From Bacteroides sp. (GTDB lineage: Bacteria; Bacteroidota; Bacteroidia; Bacteroidales; Bacteroidaceae): a DNA stretch of 12,535 nucleotides. This document shows, piece after piece, positions 6,361 through 12,535 of the stretch. The number at the start of each line of letters is the position of its first letter. Within the stretch, counting starts at the first letter, position 1. The notes under the pieces are model-generated. The model did no database searches, was not told the origin of the DNA, and saw only the letters and a program-made list of their open reading frames with translations. The position numbers and the translations under genes were made by a program. The stretch covers positions 1 to 12,535 of the forward strand of contig JASLCG010000050.1 in NCBI GenBank assembly GCA_030151885.1, read 5' to 3'.

Positions 6361-7455
6361 ATGAACAGGTACTTTAAATTATTCAGTGGTATAACATTGG
6401 TGGCACTTTTAACTGCTGCGTGTTCTACAAAACCTCAATATAGCGTAAGAGGGGCGCTTCCTGCTGAGACTAAGTTTGATGTAGAAGGAAAGTCTATTTA
6501 TCTATTTGATGCGTTATCTAAAAAAGTAATCGATAGCACTACTGTTGTGAATAACACATTTGAGTTTAAAAACAGTGTGGCACAACCTGCTTTAGCTGCA
6601 TTCTCTTTATCGCCACAAGAGGCAATAACATTTGTGTTGGAGAATGAACAGATAGAGCTAGATGTTATTAATTTAAAAGCAGTTGGTACTAAAAGCAACG
6701 AGCAGTTGAGCACATTAATTGAAGAGCTTGACGATAATAACAATCTGCTGAAAGCCATTTACTCTGATATTTTTAATAATGAGGAGTATTCGGTAGAAGA
6801 GGCTACTGAAAAGTGGCGCGAACAAGAGCTTATATACGAAAATGAAATAGTAGAGAGTTTAAAAACGGCTTTCGATGGGAATGAAAATACACCTATCGGA
6901 CTGTACGTTTTAATAGAAGGACGTAAATATTTTTCTAGTGAAGACCTTCGTGCATTATTAAACTTGGCTGGCCCTTATGTGGCGAATTCTGATTATGGTA
7001 AAAAACTATTAGCACGTTTTATAGCACAAGATAATACGGCTGTTGGCAAAATGTTTGTAGATTTTGAAGTGAAAGACCAGAGTGGTAACATCATAAAACT
7101 ATCCGACTATGTGGGCAAAGGTAAATATGTGCTTGTAGATTTCTGGGCTAGTTGGTGTGGACCATGTCGTAGAGAAATTCCGAACTTAATAGATGTCTAT
7201 AATAAATACAATGGTAATGCCTTTACAGTGCTAGGTATTGCTGTTTGGGATAAGTTGGCAGATTCGGAGCAGACTATAAAAGACTTTAATATGCCTTGGG
7301 ACCAAATCTTAAATACACAACGTGTAGCTACAGATGCATACGGCGTGGGAAGCATACCACAGATTATGCTCTTTTCGCCAGAAGGAATTATTTTAGAGAG
7401 AGATCTTTATGGTAAAGAGGTTAATAGAGCTGTAGAGAGTGCTTTGGCAAAATAA
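6361..7455 (+). CDS. DUF4369/TlpA-family thiol-disulfide oxidoreductase lipoprotein (second intact copy)
   Basis: A 364-residue lipoprotein with lipobox LTAAC (Cys21). An N-terminal DUF4369-like domain (~28-105) contains SIYLFDALSKKVIDSTTVV, then a charged helical linker, then a TlpA-like domain (~230-364). The active site is WCGPC at 265-269 (Cys266 and Cys269) and the cis-proline is Pro333 (SIP). These are the only cysteines besides the lipid anchor. It parallels the protein at 4857 over its whole length. The 24 residues ending in WCGPC are identical, and the DNA there differs only at synonymous third positions. The N-terminal and linker regions are clearly diverged, so the two proteins probably share chemistry but not partners. 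It has its own upstream region and terminators at 7494-7592. The function assigned is periplasmic thiol-disulfide exchange, by family. Confidence 0.93.
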   Translation: MNRYFKLFSGITLVALLTAACSTKPQYSVRGALPAETKFDVEGKSIYLFDALSKKVIDSTTVVNNTFEFKNSVAQPALAAFSLSPQEAITFVLENEQIELDVINLKAVGTKSNEQLSTLIEELDDNNNLLKAIYSDIFNNEEYSVEEATEKWREQELIYENEIVESLKTAFDGNENTPIGLYVLIEGRKYFSSEDLRALLNLAGPYVANSDYGKKLLARFIAQDNTAVGKMFVDFEVKDQSGNIIKLSDYVGKGKYVLVDFWASWCGPCRREIPNLIDVYNKYNGNAFTVLGIAVWDKLADSEQTIKDFNMPWDQILNTQRVATDAYGVGSIPQIMLFSPEGIILERDLYGKEVNRAVESALAK

Positions 7456-7468
7456 TAAGAGAATATAA

Positions 7469-7492
7469 ATAAATATATATAAGGGCGAAAAG
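7469..7492 (+). repeat. 24 bp direct repeat, copy 1
   Basis: ATAAATATATATAAGGGCGA followed by AAAG, identical at 7535-7558 (offset 66 bases). Each copy leads directly into a hairpin, so the unit looks like a duplicated terminator module. Confidence 0.9.
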
Positions 7493-7493
7493 A

Positions 7494-7517
7494 TTGTTGC
7501 AGTTCAAGCTACAGCAA
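7494..7517 (+). terminator. Degenerate hairpin following repeat copy 1
   Basis: A 9 bp imperfect stem (7494-7502 with 7509-7517, one wobble and one C/A mismatch) with loop TTCAAG and no T run. It aligns loosely with the strong terminator 66 bases downstream and appears to be its decayed duplicate. It is unlikely to terminate well by itself. Confidence 0.4.
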
Positions 7518-7534
7518 ACAGCTTAAATATATAT

Positions 7535-7558
7535 ATAAATATATATAAGGGCGAAAAG
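7535..7558 (+). repeat. 24 bp direct repeat, copy 2
   Basis: Exact copy of 7469-7492. Its last bases, AAAAG, form the base of the 5' arm of the terminator at 7554-7592. Confidence 0.9.
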
Positions 7559-7592
7559 GTCTGTTGTATTTTACAATACAATAGACCTTTTT
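7554..7592. terminator. Strong terminator after the third TlpA-like gene
   Basis: A 17 bp stem with one G-T wobble (7554-7570 with 7575-7591), loop TTAC, and T at 7588-7592. The AAAA at the 5' foot makes it potentially bidirectional. Confidence 0.88.
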
Positions 7593-7923
7593 GGGTATAT
7601 AATAGACTGTAGAGTGGGGGGAGAATGTTCTGTAAGAGAGGATTGAATAACCACCATCAGTGGCTATAAAGTAGTGTTGTAATGAGCTAAAGGAATATAG
7701 CAGTAGCACTTTGGCAATAGTCGTGAATATATTGTATATTTGGCAAGTAATAAAAAAGAGTGCTTTTGAGGCTGATTTACGAGTTAAGTCAGTGATTTTA
7801 TATAATTTACAATTACAAACAAACAATTGCTCTGCTATATTGTTAGTAACCTAACGAAATTGAATAAACATAGCATTTGTAAATACTTTTTCATAAAAAG
7901 AGGGCTAAAACAAATCTATTTGT

Positions 7924-7931
7924 TAATTTTG
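7924..7931 (+). promoter_or_regulatory. -7 promoter element of the AMP nucleosidase gene
   Basis: TAATTTTG matches TAnnTTTG exactly, with its last base 64 bases before the ATG at 7995. No proper -33 TTTG lies about 20 bases upstream, so confidence is moderate. Confidence 0.42.
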
Positions 7932-7942
7932 TAGGTTAAATA

Positions 7943-7964
7943 ATTCAATATTATATTCAATATT
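7943..7964 (+). repeat. Short tandem repeat in the AMP nucleosidase leader
   Basis: ATTCAATATT occurs twice (7943-7952 and 7955-7964), 12 bases apart and just downstream of the predicted transcription start. It could be an operator, or chance in AT-rich DNA. Confidence 0.4.
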
Positions 7965-7994
7965 GGGAGCAGTTAAATTAAAAATGATTGGCGT

Positions 7995-8771
7995 ATGAAG
8001 ACAAAAGAAGATATCGTAAAAAACTGGCTAACGCGTTATACAAAGCGTGAGTTGAAAGATTTTGGTAAGTGTATCTTACTGACTAACTTTAGTAATTATG
8101 TTGAGATTTTTGCAAAGAAATTTGATGTTCCTATTCTTGGAAAAGATGCAAATATGATCTCTGCATCTGCAGAAGGTATCACAATTATAAACTTTGGTAT
8201 GGGTAGCCCTAATGCCGCTATTATTATGGATCTACTGAGTGCAATTAAACCTAAAGCGTGTCTATTCTTAGGTAAATGCGGTGGCATTGACGAGAAAAAC
8301 AAACTTGGAGATCTTATTTTACCAATTGCAGCTATTCGTGGAGAAGGTACATCGAACGACTACTTCCCACCTGAAGTGCCTGCACTACCTGCGTTTATGT
8401 TGCAACGTGCTGTGTCGTCTGCGATACGTGACTTTGCTCGTGACTACTGGACAGGTACTTGTTACACTACAAACCGCCGTATTTGGGAACACGATGAAGA
8501 GTTCAAAGCATACTTAAAGAAAACACGTGCTATGTGTGTAGATATGGAGACAGCAACACTGTTTAGTGTTGGTTTTGCAAACCATATTCCAACTGGTGCA
8601 CTGCTTTTAGTATCGGATCAACCTATGGTTCCAGAAGGTGTTAAGACTGATAAGAGTGATAGCGAAGTAACCCGAAACTTTGTGAATGAACACGTAGAAA
8701 TGGGTATTGAAGCACTTCGTAAGATTATGGATAAGAATAAGACAGTTAGACACTTAAAGTTTGACTGGTAA
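7995..8771 (+). CDS. amn: AMP nucleosidase (short Bacteroidota-type)
   Basis: A 258-residue cytoplasmic enzyme of the purine nucleoside/uridine phosphorylase superfamily. It is expected to split AMP into adenine and ribose 5-phosphate, adjusting adenylate pools and purine salvage. Visible family motifs are INFGMGSPNAA (65-75, phosphate/sugar loop), CLFLGKCGGID (89-99), the VDMETATLFSVGF segment (182-194) with the MET ribose-binding motif, and SDQPM (207-211) with the catalytic Asp region. The protein lacks the extra N-terminal domain of the longer (~480-residue) enterobacterial Amn, as expected for the short form. I prefer AMP nucleosidase over uridine or purine nucleoside phosphorylase because of the overall resemblance to the Bacteroidota AMN-like group; substrate choice cannot be proved from motifs. 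It is followed by its own terminator and then holA. Confidence 0.87.
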   Translation: MKTKEDIVKNWLTRYTKRELKDFGKCILLTNFSNYVEIFAKKFDVPILGKDANMISASAEGITIINFGMGSPNAAIIMDLLSAIKPKACLFLGKCGGIDEKNKLGDLILPIAAIRGEGTSNDYFPPEVPALPAFMLQRAVSSAIRDFARDYWTGTCYTTNRRIWEHDEEFKAYLKKTRAMCVDMETATLFSVGFANHIPTGALLLVSDQPMVPEGVKTDKSDSEVTRNFVNEHVEMGIEALRKIMDKNKTVRHLKFDW

Positions 8772-8782
8772 TAAAATTAGAA

Positions 8783-8815
8783 ATGGTACATAGGAATATG
8801 TACCATATTCTTTTT
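8783..8815 (+). terminator. Terminator of the AMP nucleosidase gene
   Basis: A perfect 10 bp stem (8783-8792 with 8797-8806), tetraloop GGAA, and T run 8811-8815 after a short AATTC-like gap. It separates this gene from holA 45 bases later. Confidence 0.75.
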
Positions 8816-8860
8816 ACAAACTTTTGAATAGAAAAACCCTAAAAAAAACTCACTACTCCT

Positions 8861-9895
8861 ATGGCTAAAGAGATATTATCGGCAGATAAAATTCTTCTAG
8901 ATATAAAAAACAAACAGTATGCACCCATCTATCTACTGATGGGCGAGGAGGATTATTATATTGACTTGATAGCAGATGCTCTAGAGGCTAATGTCTTAAC
9001 AGATGAAGAGAAAGAGTTTAATATGACCATTGTATATGGTCCCGATTCTGATGTACCTTCTATAATTAATGCGGCAAAGCGTTACCCAATGATGTCGGAG
9101 CATCAGCTCATCATTGTAAGAGAGGCACAGCAGTTGAAGGACGATATTGCTAAATTGTCTTTTTATGCTGAGCACCCATTAATGTCAACTGTATTGGTGG
9201 TGTGTTATAAACATGGAAAAGTAGATAAACGAAAAACAAAAGCTCTTCTTACAGCTATGGATAAGGTAGGGGGAGTTCTATTTGAATCGGAGGCTATTAA
9301 AGAGAGAGATTTAGCAGGTTTTATTAACGGATATGTAAAACGAAAAGGGTATGCCATAGAGCCGAAAGCGTCCGAAATGGTGGCCAATTTTATTGGTACA
9401 GACCTTACTAGACTGACCAAAGAGCTAGATAAACTGATGATTGCCTTGAATACTGAAAAACGTATAGGACCATCGGCTGTAGAGCGTAATATTGGTATTA
9501 GTAAGAATTATAACTATTTTGAGCTGCAAAATGCTCTGCTAGATGGAGATGCTTTAAAGGCACATACGATTGTAAATTACTTTGGCGATAATCCGAAAAC
9601 AAATCCTTTACCAGCAACACTCTCATTGTTGTTTAGGTATTTTTCTAACTTAATGTTGGCCTATTATGCTCCTCAGCGCAATGCTAGGGGGATTATGGAG
9701 ATGCTTGATTTAAGATTTGAATGGCAAACTAAAGACTACATTCGAGGTATGCAGCGATTTTCTGGGGTTAAGACTATGGAAATAATAGGCTATATTCGCG
9801 ATACAGATGTGCGTAATAAAGGGTTTGGAGAGACTGGCGTAATCACAGAAGGAGAGCTATTGCAAGAGTTGATTTTTAAGATAATGAACGATTAA
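8861..9895 (+). CDS. holA: DNA polymerase III subunit delta
   Basis: A 344-residue protein of the usual length for HolA. The delta subunit is part of the clamp loader; it binds and opens the sliding clamp DnaN. Features seen: an N-terminal start of the AAA-like fold (PIYLLMGEEDYYIDLIADAL, 22-41), the MMSEHQLIIVREAQQLK segment (77-93) typical of the family, the FIGTDLTRLTKELDKL helix (177-192) of domain II, and a C-terminal helical collar domain (~205-344) with DVRNKGFG and the closing ELLQELIFKI (332-341). As is normal for delta, there is no working Walker A motif. It is preceded by the terminator of the upstream gene and followed by its own, so it is probably a single-gene unit. AACTTTTG at 8819-8826 is a one-mismatch -7 element that could serve it. 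Confidence 0.93.
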   Translation: MAKEILSADKILLDIKNKQYAPIYLLMGEEDYYIDLIADALEANVLTDEEKEFNMTIVYGPDSDVPSIINAAKRYPMMSEHQLIIVREAQQLKDDIAKLSFYAEHPLMSTVLVVCYKHGKVDKRKTKALLTAMDKVGGVLFESEAIKERDLAGFINGYVKRKGYAIEPKASEMVANFIGTDLTRLTKELDKLMIALNTEKRIGPSAVERNIGISKNYNYFELQNALLDGDALKAHTIVNYFGDNPKTNPLPATLSLLFRYFSNLMLAYYAPQRNARGIMEMLDLRFEWQTKDYIRGMQRFSGVKTMEIIGYIRDTDVRNKGFGETGVITEGELLQELIFKIMND

Positions 9896-9917
9896 AAGTT
9901 TGTATTATAAATACAGT

Positions 9918-9955
9918 AAGAGGGGAGAATATAACTTATATTCTTCCCTCTTTTT
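9918..9955 (+). terminator. Terminator of holA
   Basis: A 15 bp stem (9918-9932 with 9938-9952, one G-T wobble), loop AACTT, and T through 9955. It starts 22 bases after the holA stop codon. Confidence 0.88.
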
Positions 9956-10168
9956 GTTGTAGTTAAACCAACAAAAAGAGCTGTGTACATGGATGTAATG
10001 TGTGCTTTAAAGTGTGTATATATTTAGATATCTACTACATAGCTCGTTGTAGAGTAGGCTCGAGCAAGAGCATGTATAAAAAATATTTTGTATAAAATAA
10101 AATGTTAAAATATGAATATATTATATATATATTACTATATTGTTCTCGTATAAATAAAATATGAAATT
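9956..10168. other. Spacer upstream of the Bor-like lipoprotein gene
   Basis: 213 bases, very AT-rich in the last 90. A TATTTTG near 10090 is an imperfect -7 candidate. CTACTACA (10032-10039) and TGTAGAGTAG (10048-10057) form an imperfect inverted repeat. No gene is seen. Confidence 0.5.
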
Positions 10169-10483
10169 ATGAAAAAATTACTATTTATTATTCCTGTACT
10201 ATTATGTACTTTCTTGTTTTCATCTTGTTATACCTCTAAAGTAGCGCATGGTGGAATGTCGTTCGAAGAACCTATGGTTAAAGTACAATCTCAAAAGAAT
10301 CAAATTATTTTGTGGGGATTGGCTCCATTAAAATCCGATCAAGAAGCTAAAAAATATGTTGGTGACAAAAAAGAATATGTTACTAAAACTCAGCATACCT
10401 TTATTGATGGTTTATTAAGTTTTATAACTTTTGGTATTTATACACCTACAACAACAACTTATTACCTTCCTTTTAATAGATAA
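10169..10483 (+). CDS. Bor-like small lipoprotein
   Basis: A 104-residue lipoprotein with a signal peptide and lipobox FSSC (Cys20). The C-terminal half carries a signature I recognise from phage lambda Bor and the related Iss serum-survival lipoproteins. KTQHTFIDGLLSFITFGIYT (73-92) matches the Bor block QTFxxGLLGFITLGIYTP in spacing and composition. Upstream, NQIILWGLAPL (44-54) sits where Bor has its short hydrophobic strand. Length (Bor is 97 residues) and layout agree. In enterobacteria Bor and Iss are outer-membrane lipoproteins that raise resistance to serum complement. Whether that holds in Bacteroidota is unknown, and here there are no phage genes nearby. Ala/Cys-rich features of Bor are missing and Thr-rich TPTTTTYYLP replaces its C-terminus. 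It appears monocistronic. Confidence 0.78.
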   Translation: MKKLLFIIPVLLCTFLFSSCYTSKVAHGGMSFEEPMVKVQSQKNQIILWGLAPLKSDQEAKKYVGDKKEYVTKTQHTFIDGLLSFITFGIYTPTTTTYYLPFNR

Positions 10484-10499
10484 GTAATCTGATTACTTA
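10481..10499. repeat. Perfect 19-base palindrome over the stop codon
   Basis: TAAGTAATC-T-GATTACTTA, with the TAA stop of the Bor-like gene as its first three bases. The one-base centre makes it more suitable for a dimeric protein than for a stable RNA hairpin. A proper terminator follows 20 bases later. Confidence 0.6.
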
Positions 10500-10519
10500 A
10501 GGGAAGTCTTAAAATTTTG

Positions 10520-10562
10520 CGCGATGATTCTTATTACAATATAAGAGTCATCGCGTTTTTTT
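10520..10562 (+). terminator. Terminator of the Bor-like gene
   Basis: A 15 bp stem (10520-10534 with 10541-10555, one T-G wobble) with a GC-rich foot CGCGATGA, loop TACAAT, and a seven-base T run 10556-10562. Confidence 0.9.
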
Positions 10563-10645
10563 ATGCTCTCTTTATACCTATCAGAGCTCTATTAATATGT
10601 TTTACAGCAGTAATACTTAAAATATAAAGGCATTTACTAGGATGC

Positions 10646-10686
10646 TTAACTATCTTTTGTAGTTTTGTAACTATAAAATATAGTTA
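10646..10686 (+). promoter_or_regulatory. Promoter and candidate repressor operator of the BlaI-type operon
   Basis: TAGTTTTG at 10660-10667 is an exact -7 element. Immediately downstream is a perfect inverted repeat, TAACTATA (10668-10675), AAA, TATAGTTA (10679-10686), which would cover the transcription start. A further half-site, AACTAT at 10648-10653, lies 21 bases (two helical turns) before the AACTAT at 10669, on the other side of the -7 element. This arrangement is what a dimeric repressor needs to block its own promoter; binding by the BlaI-type protein encoded at 10710 is inference. The sequence is not the staphylococcal TACA/TGTA operator. Confidence 0.55.
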
Positions 10687-10709
10687 GGTAATAAATAAAA
10701 GATAAATAG

Positions 10710-11087
10710 ATGGCTAAATTTGTATTTGAAAAGCTAACAGCAAGAGAAGAAGAGGTTATGAATAGCTTCTGGATGTATGGAGATATGTTTGTAAAAGACC
10801 TATTAGAGAACCACCCAGACCCTAAACCTCATGTAAATACACTCTCAACAATTGTACGAACACTAGAGGAGAAGGGACTTTTAGACCATAGAAGTTATGG
10901 TAATACGTACCAATACTTTCCTATTGTAACTAAAGAGCAATATAGCAAAGGTTGCTTGGAAGGGGTGGTCTCAAAATACTTTGACAATTCGGCACTTACA
11001 GCAGTATCGGCACTGGTAAAAGAGGAGAAAATAAGTGTAGATGACTTGAAAGAGTTAATCCGAATGGTAGAAAAACAAAACGATTAA
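10710..11087 (+). CDS. BlaI/MecI/CopY-family transcriptional repressor
   Basis: A 125-residue winged-helix repressor of typical family length. The start LTAREEEVMNSFWMYG (9-24) is the family's conserved first helix. HVNTLSTIVRTLEEKGLLDH (41-60) is the recognition helix and following turn, and RSYGNTYQYFPIVTKEQY (61-78) the wing. Residues ~80-123 are the helical dimerisation region. Family knowledge: such proteins bind an inverted repeat as dimers and are inactivated by proteolysis triggered by a partner membrane peptidase. That partner is encoded 18 bases downstream, and a candidate operator lies at 10646-10686, so self-regulation is likely. In Bacteroidota such pairs are not usually linked to a beta-lactamase gene, and none is seen in this window, so the inducing signal and target genes are unknown. 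Confidence 0.92.
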   Translation: MAKFVFEKLTAREEEVMNSFWMYGDMFVKDLLENHPDPKPHVNTLSTIVRTLEEKGLLDHRSYGNTYQYFPIVTKEQYSKGCLEGVVSKYFDNSALTAVSALVKEEKISVDDLKELIRMVEKQND

Positions 11088-11105
11088 TCTTAAAATAGCG
11101 GTACT

Positions 11106-12535
11106 ATGGAAGATCTACTTTATTATATCCTTTTTACGGGTATTGGATTATCGCTCTTTTATCTCTTTTATAAATGGATATGGAGTAGCGAAAAGCAGTT
11201 TAAAATAAGTCGTTTATTACTATTTATAATGCCAGTATTGGCTGCAATAGTTCCATTAATTCCATGGCAAGAGTTGATGAAAAGTGGGAGGTCGGTAGAA
11301 GAAATAGAGGTGATTGATGCTCTATTTACCGTCAATTTATCGGAATTTGTAATAGCCACTACGACCGAAAAAACTTCGTATTGGCCCTATGTTTTAGGAT
11401 CTATTTATATGCTGGGTATTGTTATTATTCTAGTAAAAGAGGTAAAAGAGTATGTGAAAATAGGTATGTTTTTTAAGCGCTTTAAAGGAAAAACAGAGAC
11501 TCTGGAGAGTGGCGTTAAATTAACTATTGTAGAAAATAGCAATATAGCACCGTTTAGTTGGTTTAATAGAATTGTAATTTCTAAAGCCGACTATCAAAAT
11601 AACGGGGAAGAGATAATTGCACACGAAACTACGCATATTAAATTGGGACATTCGTGGGATGTACTTTTTGCTAATTTAATCATCATGCTACAGTGGTTTA
11701 ACCCTGCTGCTTGGTTGTGGAAACGAGAGCTTCAGCTGTTGCACGAATATCAAGTCGATGATCAAGTTTTAAAATCGGGTATCGATGCTCAAAAATATCA
11801 ATTATTATTAATCCAGAAATCTGTGGGAGAACACCTGTTTAGCCTAGGGAACAGCTTCAATCATGGATATTTGAAAAAAAGAATTTTTATGATGCTAAAC
11901 AACAAGAGAAAAAGATGGTCGCTACTTAAATTGACCTTTATACTGCCATTGGTAGTACTGCTGATAGCCCTTACAGGTGGTACAGAAGGGGTGTTTGCAC
12001 AGGCTTCATCCTTGCAAAATGTAGTGGAAAATGTTATTGATGGTATGATTCCTGAATCAGAGTCAGAGCAAGTTGACCCACAACAAAAAGGGAAGAAAGA
12101 AGAAGTATTTATGGTTGTAGAGAAAATGCCAGAGTTCCCTGGTGGTATGAGGAAAATGATGGAGTTTTTGAGTTACAATATAAAGTATCCTGAAAAGGCA
12201 CATGCTGAAGGGATTCAGGGAAGAGTAATGGTTAAATTTATTGTGAATGAAGAGGGTAAAGTTGTTGAGCCTGAAGTAATAAAGAGTATAAATGAATTGC
12301 TAGATGAGGAGGCTCTACGTGTTATTAAACTAATGCCTAATTGGATTCCTGGTAAACAAAGAGGTAAAGAGGTTAGTGTATATTATACTTTGCCAATAAC
12401 GTTTAGATTGCCAGGTAAAGCCGAAGAAAATCAAAAAGAGCCTTCGGATGTCTTGTCGATTGCAGATAAAATGCCAGAGTTCCCTGGCGGTATGCGAAAA
12501 TTGATGGAGTATTTGGCGAATAATGTAAAGTATCC
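11106..12535 (+). CDS. BlaR1-like M56 zinc peptidase with tandem TonB C-terminal domains (3' end outside window)
   Basis: The frame is open from the ATG at 11106 to the window edge: 476 full codons, truncated on the right. The N-terminal part is a BlaR1-type integral membrane peptidase. Hydrophobic segments lie at about residues 4-22, 36-53, 94-111 and 272-296. The zinc site HETTH is at 173-177, and the third ligand is probably Glu214 in HEYQVDD. The family motif IAPFSWFNRIVIS lies upstream of the zinc site. After the last membrane segment and a polar linker, a TonB-C domain starts with KMPEFPGGM (340-348). A second copy begins at 455, a 115-residue period. There is no penicillin-binding sensor domain in the visible part. 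Transcription is with the repressor gene 18 bases upstream. It should sense an envelope signal and cause loss of the repressor. Staphylococcal BlaR1 is the model; the role of the TonB domains is unknown. Confidence 0.9.
   Translation, partial: MEDLLYYILFTGIGLSLFYLFYKWIWSSEKQFKISRLLLFIMPVLAAIVPLIPWQELMKSGRSVEEIEVIDALFTVNLSEFVIATTTEKTSYWPYVLGSIYMLGIVIILVKEVKEYVKIGMFFKRFKGKTETLESGVKLTIVENSNIAPFSWFNRIVISKADYQNNGEEIIAHETTHIKLGHSWDVLFANLIIMLQWFNPAAWLWKRELQLLHEYQVDDQVLKSGIDAQKYQLLLIQKSVGEHLFSLGNSFNHGYLKKRIFMMLNNKRKRWSLLKLTFILPLVVLLIALTGGTEGVFAQASSLQNVVENVIDGMIPESESEQVDPQQKGKKEEVFMVVEKMPEFPGGMRKMMEFLSYNIKYPEKAHAEGIQGRVMVKFIVNEEGKVVEPEVIKSINELLDEEALRVIKLMPNWIPGKQRGKEVSVYYTLPITFRLPGKAEENQKEPSDVLSIADKMPEFPGGMRKLMEYLANNVKY
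12115..12190 (+). repeat. Intragenic repeat, start of TonB-C domain 1
   Basis: Matches 12460-12535 at 63 of 76 positions by hand count, in the same frame (345-base period). It encodes KMPEFPGGMRKMMEFL and the following NIKYP block. Confidence 0.85.
12460..12535 (+). repeat. Intragenic repeat, start of TonB-C domain 2 (cut by window end)
   Basis: Second copy of 12115-12190, encoding KMPEFPGGMRKLMEYL and NVKYP. The block AAATGCCAGAGTTCCCTGG is identical in both copies. More copies may follow beyond the edge. Confidence 0.85.

Larger units (their letters stand above)
7593..7994. other. Spacer upstream of the AMP nucleosidase gene
   Basis: 402 bases without a recognisable gene. A minus-strand open frame covering 7509-7826 is judged spurious because it runs through the terminator and has no coding character. 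The part near the gene holds the -7 element at 7924-7931 and the short repeat at 7943-7964. Confidence 0.6.

Noticed and set aside
7509..7826. Minus-strand 105-codon frame in the spacer before the AMP nucleosidase gene
   Set aside because: It spans the strong terminator and the AT repeat; the Tyr/Ile/Cys-rich translation looks non-coding.
8281..8517. 78-codon frame inside the AMP nucleosidase gene
   Set aside because: Entirely within a well-supported conserved gene, in another frame.
10032..10057. CTACTACA...TGTAGAGTAG as a classical BlaI/MecI operator upstream of the Bor-like gene
   Set aside because: The TACA and TGTA halves are 8 bases apart instead of about 2, and one arm has a two-base insertion, so it does not fit the known operator geometry.
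1..12535. CRISPR array, tRNA, rRNA or insertion sequence
   Set aside because: No regularly spaced repeat series, no cloverleaf or rRNA motif and no transposase-like protein was seen on either strand.

Overview
The window looks like the chromosome of a Bacteroidota bacterium, probably of the order Bacteroidales. The evidence is AT-rich spacers, genes without Shine-Dalgarno sites, several good matches to the Bacteroidota -7 promoter element TAnnTTTG, lipoproteins with signal-peptidase-II lipoboxes, DUF4369/TlpA-type thioredoxin lipoproteins, a short-form AMP nucleosidase, and a BlaI repressor paired with an M56-TonB membrane peptidase. No rRNA, tRNA, CRISPR array or transposase was seen.

Layout. 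At 320-1336, 4857-5927 and 6361-7455 lie three paralogous lipoproteins, each with a DUF4369-like N-terminal domain and a TlpA/thioredoxin C-terminal domain. The second and third have an intact WCGPC centre. The first has lost both active-site cysteines and the cis-proline. Between the first and second paralogs lie a two-gene cassette of unknown function (1568-2517), a convergent gene for a secreted beta-rich protein (2579-3382, minus strand) and a GNAT-Nudix fusion enzyme (3725-4594). The cassette is bracketed by two nearly identical copies of a ~50 bp terminator-containing sequence.

The right half carries AMP nucleosidase (7995-8771), the DNA polymerase III delta subunit (holA, 8861-9895), a small lipoprotein related to phage lambda Bor (10169-10483), and a BlaI-family repressor (10710-11087). 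Downstream of the repressor, probably in the same operon, is a BlaR1-like M56 zinc peptidase with TonB C-terminal domains, which runs off the right edge (11106 to the end). A -7 element and a perfect inverted repeat upstream of the repressor form a likely self-regulated operator.

How the genes work together. The two intact TlpA-like lipoproteins probably act in thiol-disulfide exchange at the periplasmic face of an envelope membrane; the first paralog can only have a structural or binding role. The repressor-peptidase pair should form a signal-transduction unit, with the peptidase relieving repression. Most other genes have their own terminator and appear to be transcribed alone. The points most worth following up are the redox-dead paralog, the repeat-flanked cassette, the candidate operator and the tandem TonB domains.
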